In this document: positions 26,800 through 35,198 of the stretch, piece by piece | Numbering within the stretch: the stretch's first letter is position 1 | Layout of the letters: every line of letters begins with the position of its first letter | Assembly: GCA_012267415.1 (NCBI GenBank) | Contig: JAAXGN010000036.1 | Span: 124,001-188,000, forward strand | Direction of reading: 5' to 3' | DNA: 64,000 nucleotides | From: Candidatus Poribacteria bacterium | GTDB taxonomy: Bacteria; Poribacteria; WGA-4E; WGA-3G | Position numbers and translations under genes: made by a program | The notes under the pieces: generated by a model | The model's database searches: none | Told to the model about the DNA's origin: nothing | The model's input: only the letters and a program-made list of their open reading frames with translations

Positions 26800-27190
26800 T
26801 GAGTCCCATAATTGCAGAAGGTACGCGTCTTGTCTCTATCAACGATGAAAACGAACAGTTCTGGCTTGATGCAGTCTATAGAAACACACTCTTTTGGATA
26901 GGACTCAATGACGTTGAAAAAGAGAGATTATAGGCATGGGACAGTGGTGGACCGGTCACCTACACCAATTAGACGACCGAAGATATATTTCACGACAACT
27001 CACATGATTCAGAAAAGGATTATGTTGCGATCTCCTCTCACAACAGGGATGGCAGTCAACTGGTCCTAACAGGCGTCTCTGGCGAAGGACGTGGCAAGCG
27101 GTCATAGAAATAAATGGCTTGGTGTTTAAAACTCCGGAACCGGCAGAGGTCAAGGATGAGTGGACTATTTGTGTGTACGGAAAACAGTAA
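26800..27190 (+). pseudogene. Decayed C-type-lectin-domain gene
   Basis: Translated pieces (GTRLVSINDENEQFW, FWIGLNDVEKERL, WDSGGPVTYTN) match the lectin-like domains of the genes at 18031 and 20154 but contain in-frame stops after ERL and after TYTN and a frameshift near 27090. The last piece (TPEPAEVKDEWTICVYGKQ) ends at a TAA near 27190. No upstream sigma or signal part remains. It is a relic of a third family member beside the dead IS630 element. Confidence 0.65.
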
Positions 27191-27201
27191 GTTCTAATTT
27201 A

Positions 27202-28281
27202 TTACGGAAGCAGAACACCACAGTAAGCACAGGTGTGCACCTCTATATCACCATTAAACGTCTCTTGTTCAGGTAATAGATACGTTTCGTGATTTGTAAC
27301 ACAGTTTCCGTTTTCACACTGATGTGATGCTTCAGTTATGTCGCGTTGTGGTGGTTGTGTTAAGATGAGCTGTTCTAATCCCATAAGACTTGAGATGAGA
27401 GCCATCCGGATGGGAACTGCATTTGCGGATTGTTCAAAATATGCAGCGCGAGGGTCATCATCCAATTCATAAGCGAGTTCGTTTACACGAGGAAGTGGAT
27501 GCATTATCATTGCATCAGGTTTAGCATTTTTCATCACTTCACCATCCAATAGATAACTCCCCCGAACTGTCGCCGCATCTACAGAGGGTGGCAATCTCTC
27601 CTCCTGCAATCTGTTTACGTAGATTACATCCAGATTTTCAATTACGTCATTGACGTTCTCCACCTCAAGCGGTTGATGTTTGTGGTATTTTGTTAATCGT
27701 GTGAGGAGCCACGTTGGCATCTGTAGACCTTTGGGTGCGATGTGAACAAGTTTACCCCCGAATCTTGCGACTGCTAAAGCGAAGGAATGTGCAGCGCGTC
27801 CGTATTGTAGGTCTCCACAGATTCCGACGGTTAAACCTTGAACTTGTGATTTTCTGCGAATGATAGTGTATAGGTCGGTGAGAGCTTGTGTGGGATGTGC
27901 GTGGCTTCCATCTCCGCCGTTGATGACAGGTATATTTGCATACCTTGCCATTACGCGAGCGGAACCTGCCAAGTTGTGTCGCACAACAATAATGTCTGCG
28001 TAGTTCGTTACCATTCTTGCAGTATCCGCGAGGGTTTCCCCTTTGGCAGCTGATGTAGAATCTGGATCAGCGAATCCTAATGTTCCACCATTGAGTCTTT
28101 CCATTGCGCTTTCAAAGGAGAGGCGAGTACGTGTACTCGGTTCATAGAAAAGGGTTGCTAAGAGTTTGCTCCGGCAGATTCCTGCCCAGGTTTCTAATTG
28201 CGTTTGCATCCCTGCTGCTAATCTGAAAATCTGTTCTATTTCAAAGTTTGAAAAATCGTCCAGTGTTACGAAGTGGCGCAT
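27202..28281 (-). CDS. pyrB: Aspartate carbamoyltransferase with C-terminal PyrI-type zinc domain
   Basis: The protein has 359 residues. The catalytic core carries the carbamoyl-phosphate site STRTR (49-53), HPTQALTDL (from H129) and HPLPR (261-265), diagnostic of ATCase, which makes N-carbamoyl-aspartate in pyrimidine synthesis. Beyond the usual length (about 310) there is a tail with CENGNC (C322, C327) and CAYC (C351, C354), the same Cys-x4-Cys...Cys-x2-Cys layout as the zinc domain of the regulatory chain PyrI. The PyrI nucleotide-binding half is absent. Natural PyrB-PyrI fusions are known in a few bacteria, so this is a variant of a known theme. The start at 28281 gives the standard N-terminus. 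No other pyrimidine gene adjoins. Confidence 0.93.
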   Translation of the reverse strand: MRHFVTLDDFSNFEIEQIFRLAAGMQTQLETWAGICRSKLLATLFYEPSTRTRLSFESAMERLNGGTLGFADPDSTSAAKGETLADTARMVTNYADIIVVRHNLAGSARVMARYANIPVINGGDGSHAHPTQALTDLYTIIRRKSQVQGLTVGICGDLQYGRAAHSFALAVARFGGKLVHIAPKGLQMPTWLLTRLTKYHKHQPLEVENVNDVIENLDVIYVNRLQEERLPPSVDAATVRGSYLLDGEVMKNAKPDAMIMHPLPRVNELAYELDDDPRAAYFEQSANAVPIRMALISSLMGLEQLILTQPPQRDITEASHQCENGNCVTNHETYLLPEQETFNGDIEVHTCAYCGVLLP

Positions 28282-28438
28282 TGTCTCCTCAATGAGTGTT
28301 TTTATTTTTCCAAGATGATGTATAAATGGGTCATTTTTATATAACGTCAGATTTTAGAATATAACAACAAGAGAGAGTCTTTGACATGGCAGGGGAGTGA
28401 ACGGCACACGAATGATGATTAAAAAATCCATCGGGTAA

Positions 28439-28507
28439 TTGACGGGCAATGAATTGCCCTACTACAAACGGACAGGCTCGTAGTAGGGCAATTCATTGCC
28501 CGTCAAA
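28439..28507. repeat. Pair of inverted GTAG hairpins, GGGCAAT family
   Basis: GACGGGCAATGAATTGCCC followed by TACTAC lies opposite its own reverse complement (GTAGTAGGGCAATTC...CCCGTC), about 14 bases apart, making a large palindrome. Single copies lie at 30395-30423 and in tandem at 56683-56824. Confidence 0.85.
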
Positions 28508-28562
28508 ATACTACCAAATTTAGACCTTAATCTGCATGAGTATGCCTACTACTTTTAAGAAA

Positions 28563-28586
28563 CGGCACACGGCGTGTGCCTACTAC
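28563..28586 (-). repeat. GTAG hairpin, GCACAC family
   Basis: On the minus strand GTAG is followed by GCACACGCCGTGTGC. It is adjacent to a partial direct repeat CCTACTACTTTTAA (28545 region). It sits in the 398-base gap before the PhyH gene, which otherwise shows nothing. Confidence 0.65.
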
Positions 28587-28679
28587 TTTTAAAGCAATAG
28601 AAAAGAAAAGTATGATATGATATACTCTATCCAATGGATTTAGCGAGTTTCTTATGAATACAATGAAGATAGGTGATAC

Positions 28680-29468
28680 ATGAGTTGGCAACTGGATACG
28701 ATGGTCTCTGATGAACAGGTGAACTTCTATAAAGAAAATGGATATCTTACTTTCGGACGGATTTTTACCGAAGCAGAATTAAACGAGTTACGTGAATATG
28801 TAGATAAAATGATTGAGAACTTGCCAGAAGGTAAACGTCCTGAACAGATGGATGTTCCGCATTTTGAGCATCCATATCTTTTCAAATACTTGACGCACCC
28901 GCGCGTGTTAAATGTGATTGCGCGATTTATCGGTCCCGATATATTGCTTTGGTCAAGTCACTTTATCAGCAAACGTGAGAACGATGGTATGGAAGTACCG
29001 TGGCATCAGGACGGTGTCTATTGGGGTAAGATGTTAGAACCGATGCACGTAATTACGATGTGGCTTGCGGTTGATGAATCTAAGATAGAAAACGGCTGTA
29101 TGCGCGTTATACCGGGGAGTCACACGCAACAGGACCGACGTTACGAACCCGTAAAAAGAGATAACAATCTATTCGGAAGTGAGGTCGTGGATGAGGATAT
29201 AGATACTTCAAAAGCAGTTGATCTTGAATTGGAAGTTGGTGAATGTCATTTTCACGATGCCTGGACGATCCATAATTCCAGTCCGAATGTCTCGCAAAAA
29301 CGTAGATGTGGGTATACGATGCGGTATATGCCAGCGAATGTACGGTTTCACGGTGCAAATTGGCGACGGACACACAATATTTATCTTGTGCAAGGTCAAG
29401 ACAGAACAGATGGATATAATAGGTATGCCCCTGTACCGAACTCACAAATTGATAATAAGAATTCATAA
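28680..29468 (+). CDS. Phytanoyl-CoA dioxygenase (PhyH) family oxygenase
   Basis: This 262-residue Fe(II)/2-oxoglutarate dioxygenase has HxD in PWHQDGVYWG (H109, D111), the distal His in WTIHNSSPN (H198), and Arg at 208-209 for 2-oxoglutarate. It starts at ATG with AGG 8 bases upstream. The following amidohydrolase gene lies 26 bases downstream in the same direction, so the two likely work on one catabolic route. Substrate unknown. Confidence 0.93.
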   Translation: MSWQLDTMVSDEQVNFYKENGYLTFGRIFTEAELNELREYVDKMIENLPEGKRPEQMDVPHFEHPYLFKYLTHPRVLNVIARFIGPDILLWSSHFISKRENDGMEVPWHQDGVYWGKMLEPMHVITMWLAVDESKIENGCMRVIPGSHTQQDRRYEPVKRDNNLFGSEVVDEDIDTSKAVDLELEVGECHFHDAWTIHNSSPNVSQKRRCGYTMRYMPANVRFHGANWRRTHNIYLVQGQDRTDGYNRYAPVPNSQIDNKNS

Positions 29469-29494
29469 CTGTAGACATACATTAAGGAGAATCT

Positions 29495-30355
29495 ATGCGT
29501 CCTTATTTTGATGTTCACTGCCATATCGGTATGACGGTTTCTCGTGCACCTGTCGTTGGACAGAGTGTTGGAAGGTGTTTAGCACGGATGGCTTCTGCAG
29601 GTGTTATCGGTGCGATTCCGTGTCCGACTGCAGGTAGTCCACAAGCGCGTGGCGTATTGGATACACGTTCACAGAATGAGATAATAACGAAGGCTTGTCA
29701 GAAATATCCTGAACGTTTCCCAATCGGACTTGGGATCGTAGAGGTGCGACATGAACAAGCAGGCGTTGATGAACTTGATAGGTCAATGTGTGATGATGGT
29801 TTAGTTGGATTTGTATGTCATCCGGGATTATCTGGACATTCGCTTGGTGGTGAACTCTATGCATTCCTGGAAGTGGTTGCCATGCATAGCGGTTTGTGTT
29901 TGCTGCATCAGGCAGGTTCTACGAGCAATATCGCTGCTTATGCCAGAAGGTTTCCTTCAATTACCTTCATTATCGGACATGTCTCAATGAATAAAGGTGG
30001 ACATCTTGATGCTATCCAGCATTGTGCGAAGTATGATAATATCTGGTATGATGTTGCACAGAAACCGGAGGGTGCAGATGAAAGTTGGGACTTAGTCCAT
30101 TTGGTTAACAATCTCAATAAGGATCGACTGATGTTCGGAAGTGACTTGCCTTATTACGATTTTCGTCTTGTGCAAGCGCAGATTGAAAATGCAGGCCTTG
30201 ATGATGAGACGAAAGAGAAGATAGCTTATCAGAATGCTGTTCGGTTGGTTCAGCAGTTTAACGATTCATGGGAGCCGACATTATCTCCGATAGAACCGCC
30301 GCAGGTATATTCGGAACTGGAGATGTGGGATGCGAATGGAGCACGGCTTAAGTAA
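29495..30355 (+). CDS. Amidohydrolase-2 family TIM-barrel hydrolase/decarboxylase
   Basis: The protein has 286 residues. The N-terminal metal motif is DVHCHIG (H8, H10), with later GHVSMNKGG and FGSDLPYYD, the pattern of Amidohydro_2 proteins (for example dihydroxybenzoate-type decarboxylases or lactone hydrolases). It is expected in the cytosol. AAGGAG precedes the ATG by 6 bases. It is co-directional with and 26 bases downstream of the PhyH gene, suggesting hydroxylation followed by hydrolysis or decarboxylation (inference). Confidence 0.9.
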   Translation: MRPYFDVHCHIGMTVSRAPVVGQSVGRCLARMASAGVIGAIPCPTAGSPQARGVLDTRSQNEIITKACQKYPERFPIGLGIVEVRHEQAGVDELDRSMCDDGLVGFVCHPGLSGHSLGGELYAFLEVVAMHSGLCLLHQAGSTSNIAAYARRFPSITFIIGHVSMNKGGHLDAIQHCAKYDNIWYDVAQKPEGADESWDLVHLVNNLNKDRLMFGSDLPYYDFRLVQAQIENAGLDDETKEKIAYQNAVRLVQQFNDSWEPTLSPIEPPQVYSELEMWDANGARLK

Positions 30356-30394
30356 GACGGCATTTTGTATGAAGATAATAAATCCTACGAGTTA

Positions 30395-30423
30395 TAGACG
30401 GGCAATGAATTGCCCTACTACAA
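30395..30423 (-). repeat. GTAG hairpin, GGGCAAT family
   Basis: AGACGGGCAATGAATTGCCCTACTAC; on the minus strand GTAG directly precedes the stem GGCAAT/ATTGCC. Confidence 0.75.
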
Positions 30424-30437
30424 ACAAGCATCCAATT

Positions 30438-30574
30438 TATAGTGAAATATGTAATTATGTTTACACATCTTCTGTAGGAGGGAACTCCGATTCCCGACTG
30501 AACGCTTTGATAGTCGGGAATCGGAGTTCCCTCCTACAGAAAAGAATGTAAAATTAATTCTATGTTCTACTATA
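30438..30574. mobile_element. TATAG-ended MITE with a perfect 29-bp hairpin
   Basis: Outer ends TATAGTGAAATATGTAATTA and (reverse complement) TATAGTAGAACATAGAATTA enclose perfect 29-base arms at 30471-30499 and 30512-30540 with a 12-base loop. Each arm begins TCTGTAGGAGGGAACTCCG. The element ends about 11 bases past the stop codon of the ABC-2 permease gene (minus strand). Confidence 0.85.
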
Positions 30575-30585
30575 AGTCATAATCT

Positions 30586-31449
30586 TCATGTGACGATCTC
30601 AACAGCACGGATACGATGCCGAAGCACCAAGATACAGGATGCTGTAAGTGCTGTTAATAGGAGTATCGTCCAAGAAAGGTGTAAGTTGTAGCTGCGATCT
30701 AAACCGAACAACACTTCGCCAAGGAGTTCCAAGTTTGCCCAAACTGAAACTATTGCAACTGTACTTGATTGAAGAACCTGTTTGAGTATGAGTTGAATTA
30801 TTGACAACCCGAACCATACTGCACAGAAACCGATTGTTGCGAAACGTAGGTTTTTTGTTAGTGATGAGAATGTCAACATGAGTAAACTTGTTACTGTCGT
30901 GACAACAAGTGAGTAGATGATGATTGAGAAGATTAGCCAAAAGTTCTCTATAAAGAATGAAATATCAGCTAACAACGCATGCTCAAGAAACAGTAGAAGA
31001 CCCGGAATTAACGTCATTGAAGCAAGCAGGACTCCAATTGCAATAAATTTCCCAATGAGATAGTCTACCCAGGAGATGGGTTTGGATAGGTACAGTGAAA
31101 GTGCGTTGTGTTTGAGATCGTTTGAAATCAGACCTGCCCCACCGAAAACGACGACGAGAGCGAGCAAGAATACTGATGGAAAAGGGTGCGTACTAAATAT
31201 GAATTTCTGGAAAAAACCTCCACCTATTTCGTCAAATGGGAATGGTGCATCTTCAAGATAATTGAACATATAAATCAATATTGCGTGAACTAAAATATAG
31301 ATGACAGGGGGTACAGCGACAATGAGTCGGATAATTTTGCGTTGTGCAAGCAGTTTCAGTTCTGCCTTTGCGATTATCCACCACCGTTTATACTTTTCAG
31401 GTTGCAGTGTTCCGTCCCAGTGTCTGTAGTCTTGTGTGTGAATAGGCAT
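30586..31449 (-). CDS. ABC-2 type transporter permease
   Basis: This 287-residue polytopic inner-membrane protein has about six helices: one near 43-64, GFFQKFIF...VFLLALVVVFGGAG in the middle, then four more. LISNDLKHNALSLYLSKPIS is the cytoplasmic element typical of ABC-2 permeases next to the first loop. It starts 2 bases after the stop of the lipoprotein gene, so it belongs to the operon HlyD-like protein, lipoprotein, permease. No ABC ATPase gene is adjacent, so the partner ATPase must be elsewhere. Confidence 0.88.
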   Translation of the reverse strand: MPIHTQDYRHWDGTLQPEKYKRWWIIAKAELKLLAQRKIIRLIVAVPPVIYILVHAILIYMFNYLEDAPFPFDEIGGGFFQKFIFSTHPFPSVFLLALVVVFGGAGLISNDLKHNALSLYLSKPISWVDYLIGKFIAIGVLLASMTLIPGLLLFLEHALLADISFFIENFWLIFSIIIYSLVVTTVTSLLMLTFSSLTKNLRFATIGFCAVWFGLSIIQLILKQVLQSSTVAIVSVWANLELLGEVLFGLDRSYNLHLSWTILLLTALTASCILVLRHRIRAVEIVT

Positions 31450-31451
31450 TG

Positions 31452-31952
31452 TTAGTTCCTATAGATTGCTGTGCTTTCTAAAGTATCCGTGAAAGGTCCC
31501 TGTTTATTGGTTTTAATTTCAATTACGATTATGCCTAAATTTGTATCGCGTTCAGGGTCGTCTTCAATGAGTCTTCGTGGGATTTCTGCACTCAAGAGTC
31601 TATCAAGACTATTCGGTTCTTGTGACCATCGAACATCAATCAGTCTACCGTCATAAACTTTTTGATGTTGCTTACCATCGCGCAAGGAATAGAGTTTAGC
31701 ATTCGTGATGAATTCTGCTTCTGAAATCGTGCTAACACCGACGCTTGGACTGAGTATGCTTTGATTCCAGATGAGTGGAATACCGTTTTTGTCTGTGAGA
31801 TATATTATAATATCCAACCTATCTATACGTGGCTCGGAAAGAATCTGTATACCTTCAAAGTTTTGGATTTCACCCGTTCCACAACCTAAGAATACGAGTA
31901 TACAGATACAACACAGAATGGAATTTCGCTGATAGGTTCTTTTTCTAAACAC
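31452..31952 (-). CDS. Putative lipoprotein of the efflux operon
   Basis: This 166-residue protein has a short basic N-terminus, a hydrophobic stretch and a lipobox-like VFLGC at about residue 24. The mature part (SEPRIDRLDIIIYLTDKNG, later IPRRLIEDDPERD) looks beta-rich; no family recognised. GTG at 31952 is preferred, with GGAG 7 bases upstream. The frame extends further but would then overlap the HlyD-like gene without a ribosome site. It is probably an accessory lipoprotein of the transporter encoded around it. Confidence 0.72.
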   Translation of the reverse strand: MFRKRTYQRNSILCCICILVFLGCGTGEIQNFEGIQILSEPRIDRLDIIIYLTDKNGIPLIWNQSILSPSVGVSTISEAEFITNAKLYSLRDGKQHQKVYDGRLIDVRWSQEPNSLDRLLSAEIPRRLIEDDPERDTNLGIIVIEIKTNKQGPFTDTLESTAIYRN

Positions 31953-31965
31953 GTCAGGACTCCTT

Positions 31966-33555
31966 TCAATCTTGAGCAACTGAAACTGACATACCATCTT
32001 TTAGCAGATGTTGATTTTCAACAATTATCTGTGTTGACTGGGGGAGTTTCGTCTGTGTCTCGATTTCACTGCCATATACACCCCCTATGTTAACCTGTTT
32101 TAGACGTGCTACATTCTGCTCAACGACAAAGATATTCCCTTTTCCACTCTGGATCTGTAATACTGCGCGTTGCGGTAGTAAGGTCACGTTTTTGCGTTCA
32201 CCCGTTTTGATAGAAATTGTTATGGAAGTACCGGGTTTTAGTGCATTGTTTTGCTCTGATATGGAAAGTGGATTGCCAGGATCACTGTTCTCCAGATTTT
32301 GCAGTGTTGCATGAACCGTGACAGCATTCTCTCCCTCTTTGACAGTAGGACTGATAAAGTCAATTGTTCCTATAATATTCCGTATTCCGGATGCGGTAGA
32401 AATGAGGACCATATTGCCAATCTGTATGCGTGTAATCTCACTGACTGGGACTGTCCAAACGGCTTTTAGCACATCAACTGCTATGATTGTAAATACGGGT
32501 TGTCCTTGTGAAGCAGCAGATTTGGCATAGTCTCCTGTTTCCAGATGCCGTTCAGCGACGATTCCATTGATGGGAGCAACAATAGCTGCTTGACTGACCT
32601 GTTCTCGTGCGAGTTTGAGTTGTTCTTCAGCTTCACTGACAGCAGATTTTGCGATTGCGATTTCTCGTTCCCATGCCTTTGCTTCTACCAGTTTCTGTGC
32701 GGTAATTAGGTTCGCTTTTGCTTGTGTAACTTTTGATTGCGCAGCGGCGATTTCTCGTTCCCATCCTTTATTTTCAACTATCTTCTTTGCTATTGCCAGT
32801 TCTGCTTTTGTTTTTTCAACTGTCAGTTGTGCTGAACCGTCTTCAAATTGTTTTGCTGCGGCGACAGCCTCTTCGTGTCGGCTTTGCACGAGTTTATATC
32901 GTGTTTCAGAAGATTCATAAGCACTGTCACTGATGAGTTCTTTTGTATGTAGTTCCTTATCACGTTCAAAATCTGAGGTAGCTTTTGTGAATTCAGCTTT
33001 TGCGCGTTCTAATCCTTGTGTTGCGCTTACCCTTGCGCGTTCCAGGTTTGCCTCTGCGGCTTTATATGCCACTTCTGCTTGTATGAGTTGGTTTCTGATA
33101 CGCATTTCAGCGAGTGATTTTGTATCTTCAAGTTTCGCTTCAGCCTCAGCGACCGACTCCTTAGCGGTTTCAAGCTGCGTTTCAATGCGCGTCTGAGCGT
33201 TTGCTTCGGTTGTTGTCAGTTGTGATTTTGCAACACTTAGTGAGACTTCTGCTCTGATTGCAGCGATACCTGCTTCCTGTGCACTGCTTTGCGCGATTAC
33301 ATCACCCTTTGCTACCGTCTGTCCTGCTTCTACATTGAGACTAACGATTTTTGCGGAGATATTTGCGTATACTTTCGCTTCTACGCGTGGTTTTAGCACG
33401 CCGTTGTAAGTCTTTTCTGAGACGATTGTGACTCGTCTTGGTGTTTCCGTTTTCACAGATGTCAGTTGTTCTGTTTCTTGTGTAGCTATGTCGGTTGAAA
33501 TTAGGAACAAGAACGATAGAACAATGATTATAAATCCAATAGAATTCGGTTTCAA
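31966..33555 (-). CDS. HlyD/RND-type membrane fusion protein (periplasmic adaptor)
   Basis: The protein has 529 residues. An N-terminal signal/anchor (about 7-24) leads to a lipoyl-like half (KIVSLNVEAGQTVAKGDVIA). A very long alpha-hairpin (about 95-325) follows, with internal repeats around ENKGWEREIAAAQSKV and EAKAWEREIAIAKSAV. Then come the second lipoyl half (IVAPINGIVAERHLETGDYA) and a beta-barrel region. This is the architecture of adaptors of tripartite efflux pumps; the hairpin is longer than usual, probably by tandem duplication. It is first in an operon with a lipoprotein and an ABC-2 permease. Confidence 0.9.
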   Translation of the reverse strand: MKPNSIGFIIIVLSFLFLISTDIATQETEQLTSVKTETPRRVTIVSEKTYNGVLKPRVEAKVYANISAKIVSLNVEAGQTVAKGDVIAQSSAQEAGIAAIRAEVSLSVAKSQLTTTEANAQTRIETQLETAKESVAEAEAKLEDTKSLAEMRIRNQLIQAEVAYKAAEANLERARVSATQGLERAKAEFTKATSDFERDKELHTKELISDSAYESSETRYKLVQSRHEEAVAAAKQFEDGSAQLTVEKTKAELAIAKKIVENKGWEREIAAAQSKVTQAKANLITAQKLVEAKAWEREIAIAKSAVSEAEEQLKLAREQVSQAAIVAPINGIVAERHLETGDYAKSAASQGQPVFTIIAVDVLKAVWTVPVSEITRIQIGNMVLISTASGIRNIIGTIDFISPTVKEGENAVTVHATLQNLENSDPGNPLSISEQNNALKPGTSITISIKTGERKNVTLLPQRAVLQIQSGKGNIFVVEQNVARLKQVNIGGVYGSEIETQTKLPQSTQIIVENQHLLKDGMSVSVAQD

Positions 33556-33575
33556 TACTCTTTCCTCCTATTTTA

Positions 33576-33711
33576 TATAGTGGATTTCAAGATAAATGAA
33601 ACACTCCACAACGGGCGAGGGGACCTCAAACGGGCGAGGAAACCTCGCCCCTACGGGGATGGTATCCGTTTACGTTGAAATGTCTCATTGATTATTATTA
33701 ACTTTGCTATA
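33576..33711. mobile_element. TATAG-ended hairpin MITE (copy 2)
   Basis: TATAGTGGATTTCAAGATAAATGAAAC at the left, AACTTTGCTATA at the right. The core has a partial duplication of the hairpin (ACGGGCGAGGGGACCTC then ACGGGCGAGGAAACCTCGCCCCTACG). Its right end lies 2 bases from the stop codon of the MsrA gene. Confidence 0.8.
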
Positions 33712-33712
33712 T

Positions 33713-34249
33713 CTATGATTTTAGTTTATCCTTGAAATCTTTGGTGAACTTCTTCAGTTTAGGATGAATTACGAATTGGCAGTATGGTTGTCCTGGATTT
33801 AGTTCAAAATAGTTTTGGTGATAGTCTTCAGCAGTATAAAAAACACCTATCTCTGTAATCTCAGTGACAATCTGGTCATTCCACGGCCCAGACATGTCCA
33901 TCTCTTTCTTAGATTCTTCAGCAATTTCGCGTTGTGTCTCTGAATGATAGAAGATAGCAGAACGATACTGCGTGCCGACATCGTTCCCCTGTTTATTGAG
34001 TGTTGTTGGGTCGTGTGTGTGCCAGAATATTTCTAACAACTCTTTGAAAGAGATGACATTGGGATCGAATTCAATCTGAACTACTTCTGCATGTCCTGTC
34101 GTTCCCGTACACACATCACGATAATTTGGATTGATTGTGGTTCCGCCTGTATAGCCGGAGATGACTCTATGAACACCTTCTACCTGTTGAAAGACTGCTT
34201 CAACACACCAAAAACATCCTGCGCCGAATGTGGTCGTTTCTGTTTGCAT
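33713..34249 (-). CDS. msrA: Peptide methionine sulfoxide reductase MsrA
   Basis: This 178-residue protein has the GCFWC active site (C12, C15 in GAGCFWCVEAVF), followed by GYTGG and HAEVVQIEFDP, complete for MsrA, which repairs methionine-S-sulfoxide in proteins. No signal peptide, so cytosolic. It starts 1 base after the stop of the upstream DUF6178-like gene and is likely translated from the same message. A separate MsrB gene is at 58185. Confidence 0.95.
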   Translation of the reverse strand: MQTETTTFGAGCFWCVEAVFQQVEGVHRVISGYTGGTTINPNYRDVCTGTTGHAEVVQIEFDPNVISFKELLEIFWHTHDPTTLNKQGNDVGTQYRSAIFYHSETQREIAEESKKEMDMSGPWNDQIVTEITEIGVFYTAEDYHQNYFELNPGQPYCQFVIHPKLKKFTKDFKDKLKS

Positions 34250-34250
34250 T

Positions 34251-35198
34251 TTATTCTATTTCCAATCTAAAATCTGGGTTAAGTAATTCTTGTAGACAAG
34301 CATCCCAGTAAGCACCAGTGTACTGTTTTACCGTATCAGACTGGTTGTCTTGTTCAAGATAACTATCAATCCAATCGAGTAACCGTTGTCGCGGTTCTTG
34401 TCGGATCTGTTGACTGTTCTCATCTATGATAATGTTACGAAACTCTGATAGTGTGTCTGGTTCTAACTGTAGGTCTGGTTCATAGTATAACGCCAAATTT
34501 GCCATCAGGCTAAGTGTTAAGGTTTGAATTGGATCAATCGCAATACTAAATGGCGGATCAACAGAAAAGACTTGATCAAGTGGTAATGCTTGCACATAGA
34601 GCCACCTTGATTCAAGGTAATCCAATTGTTGACGGATTATTTCCATATCAGATAGGTTGGTAAATGTCCTTGGTGCCTGGCTATCTTTCAGTATAACTTG
34701 TGCATTAGAAATGGTGGTGTTGTATGAAGATAGTGCATCCAAGAATTTTGCTTCTGTATGGTTATAGATATGGATGCTGTCAATGTCAAGATGCGTCAAT
34801 GCCTCATCGGGTTCAATGCATGCGTTTTCCAGCATGTGATTAGCTCTCTGCAGCAGTTTATCTGTAAGTGTATTTCCGATCTGGTAAAATTTGACGATTG
34901 GATTTGCGAGTAATACTCTCACAGCTTTGTCCAAATTCCCTTTACTGCCGTATTCTAAACCGATGCTGGTCAGTGCAAAGGAGGTCTGTATCTGTGCTCG
35001 GAGTGCTGATTCATCAGAAAGGTCAACGACCTTCATCGTAATGAGTTTATGTGTTAGCGCGGCGATGTCATCGGAAAATGTTTCTGCCTTTTCAGGGTCG
35101 ATTTTTCCGATGTCATCACCGTGCGCTAATGTGTGCGCCAAGAAGGATTTGCCGTCAAGGGTTGCGTCGGTAACAAGTGAGAACTTACTGGTCTGCAT
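34251..35198 (-). CDS. DUF6178-like protein, C-terminal half
   Basis: This 315-residue helical, soluble protein contains ALTSIGLEYGSKGNLDKAV, then KFYQIGNTLTDKLLQRA, which resembles the second half of DUF6178 proteins. The upstream gene resembles the first half, and the two reading frames overlap by 14 bases (35185-35198). Either this lineage carries DUF6178 as two subunits or a frameshift has split a single gene. ATG at 35198 is chosen. MsrA follows after 1 base. Function unknown. Confidence 0.75.
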   Translation of the reverse strand: MQTSKFSLVTDATLDGKSFLAHTLAHGDDIGKIDPEKAETFSDDIAALTHKLITMKVVDLSDESALRAQIQTSFALTSIGLEYGSKGNLDKAVRVLLANPIVKFYQIGNTLTDKLLQRANHMLENACIEPDEALTHLDIDSIHIYNHTEAKFLDALSSYNTTISNAQVILKDSQAPRTFTNLSDMEIIRQQLDYLESRWLYVQALPLDQVFSVDPPFSIAIDPIQTLTLSLMANLALYYEPDLQLEPDTLSEFRNIIIDENSQQIRQEPRQRLLDWIDSYLEQDNQSDTVKQYTGAYWDACLQELLNPDFRLEIE

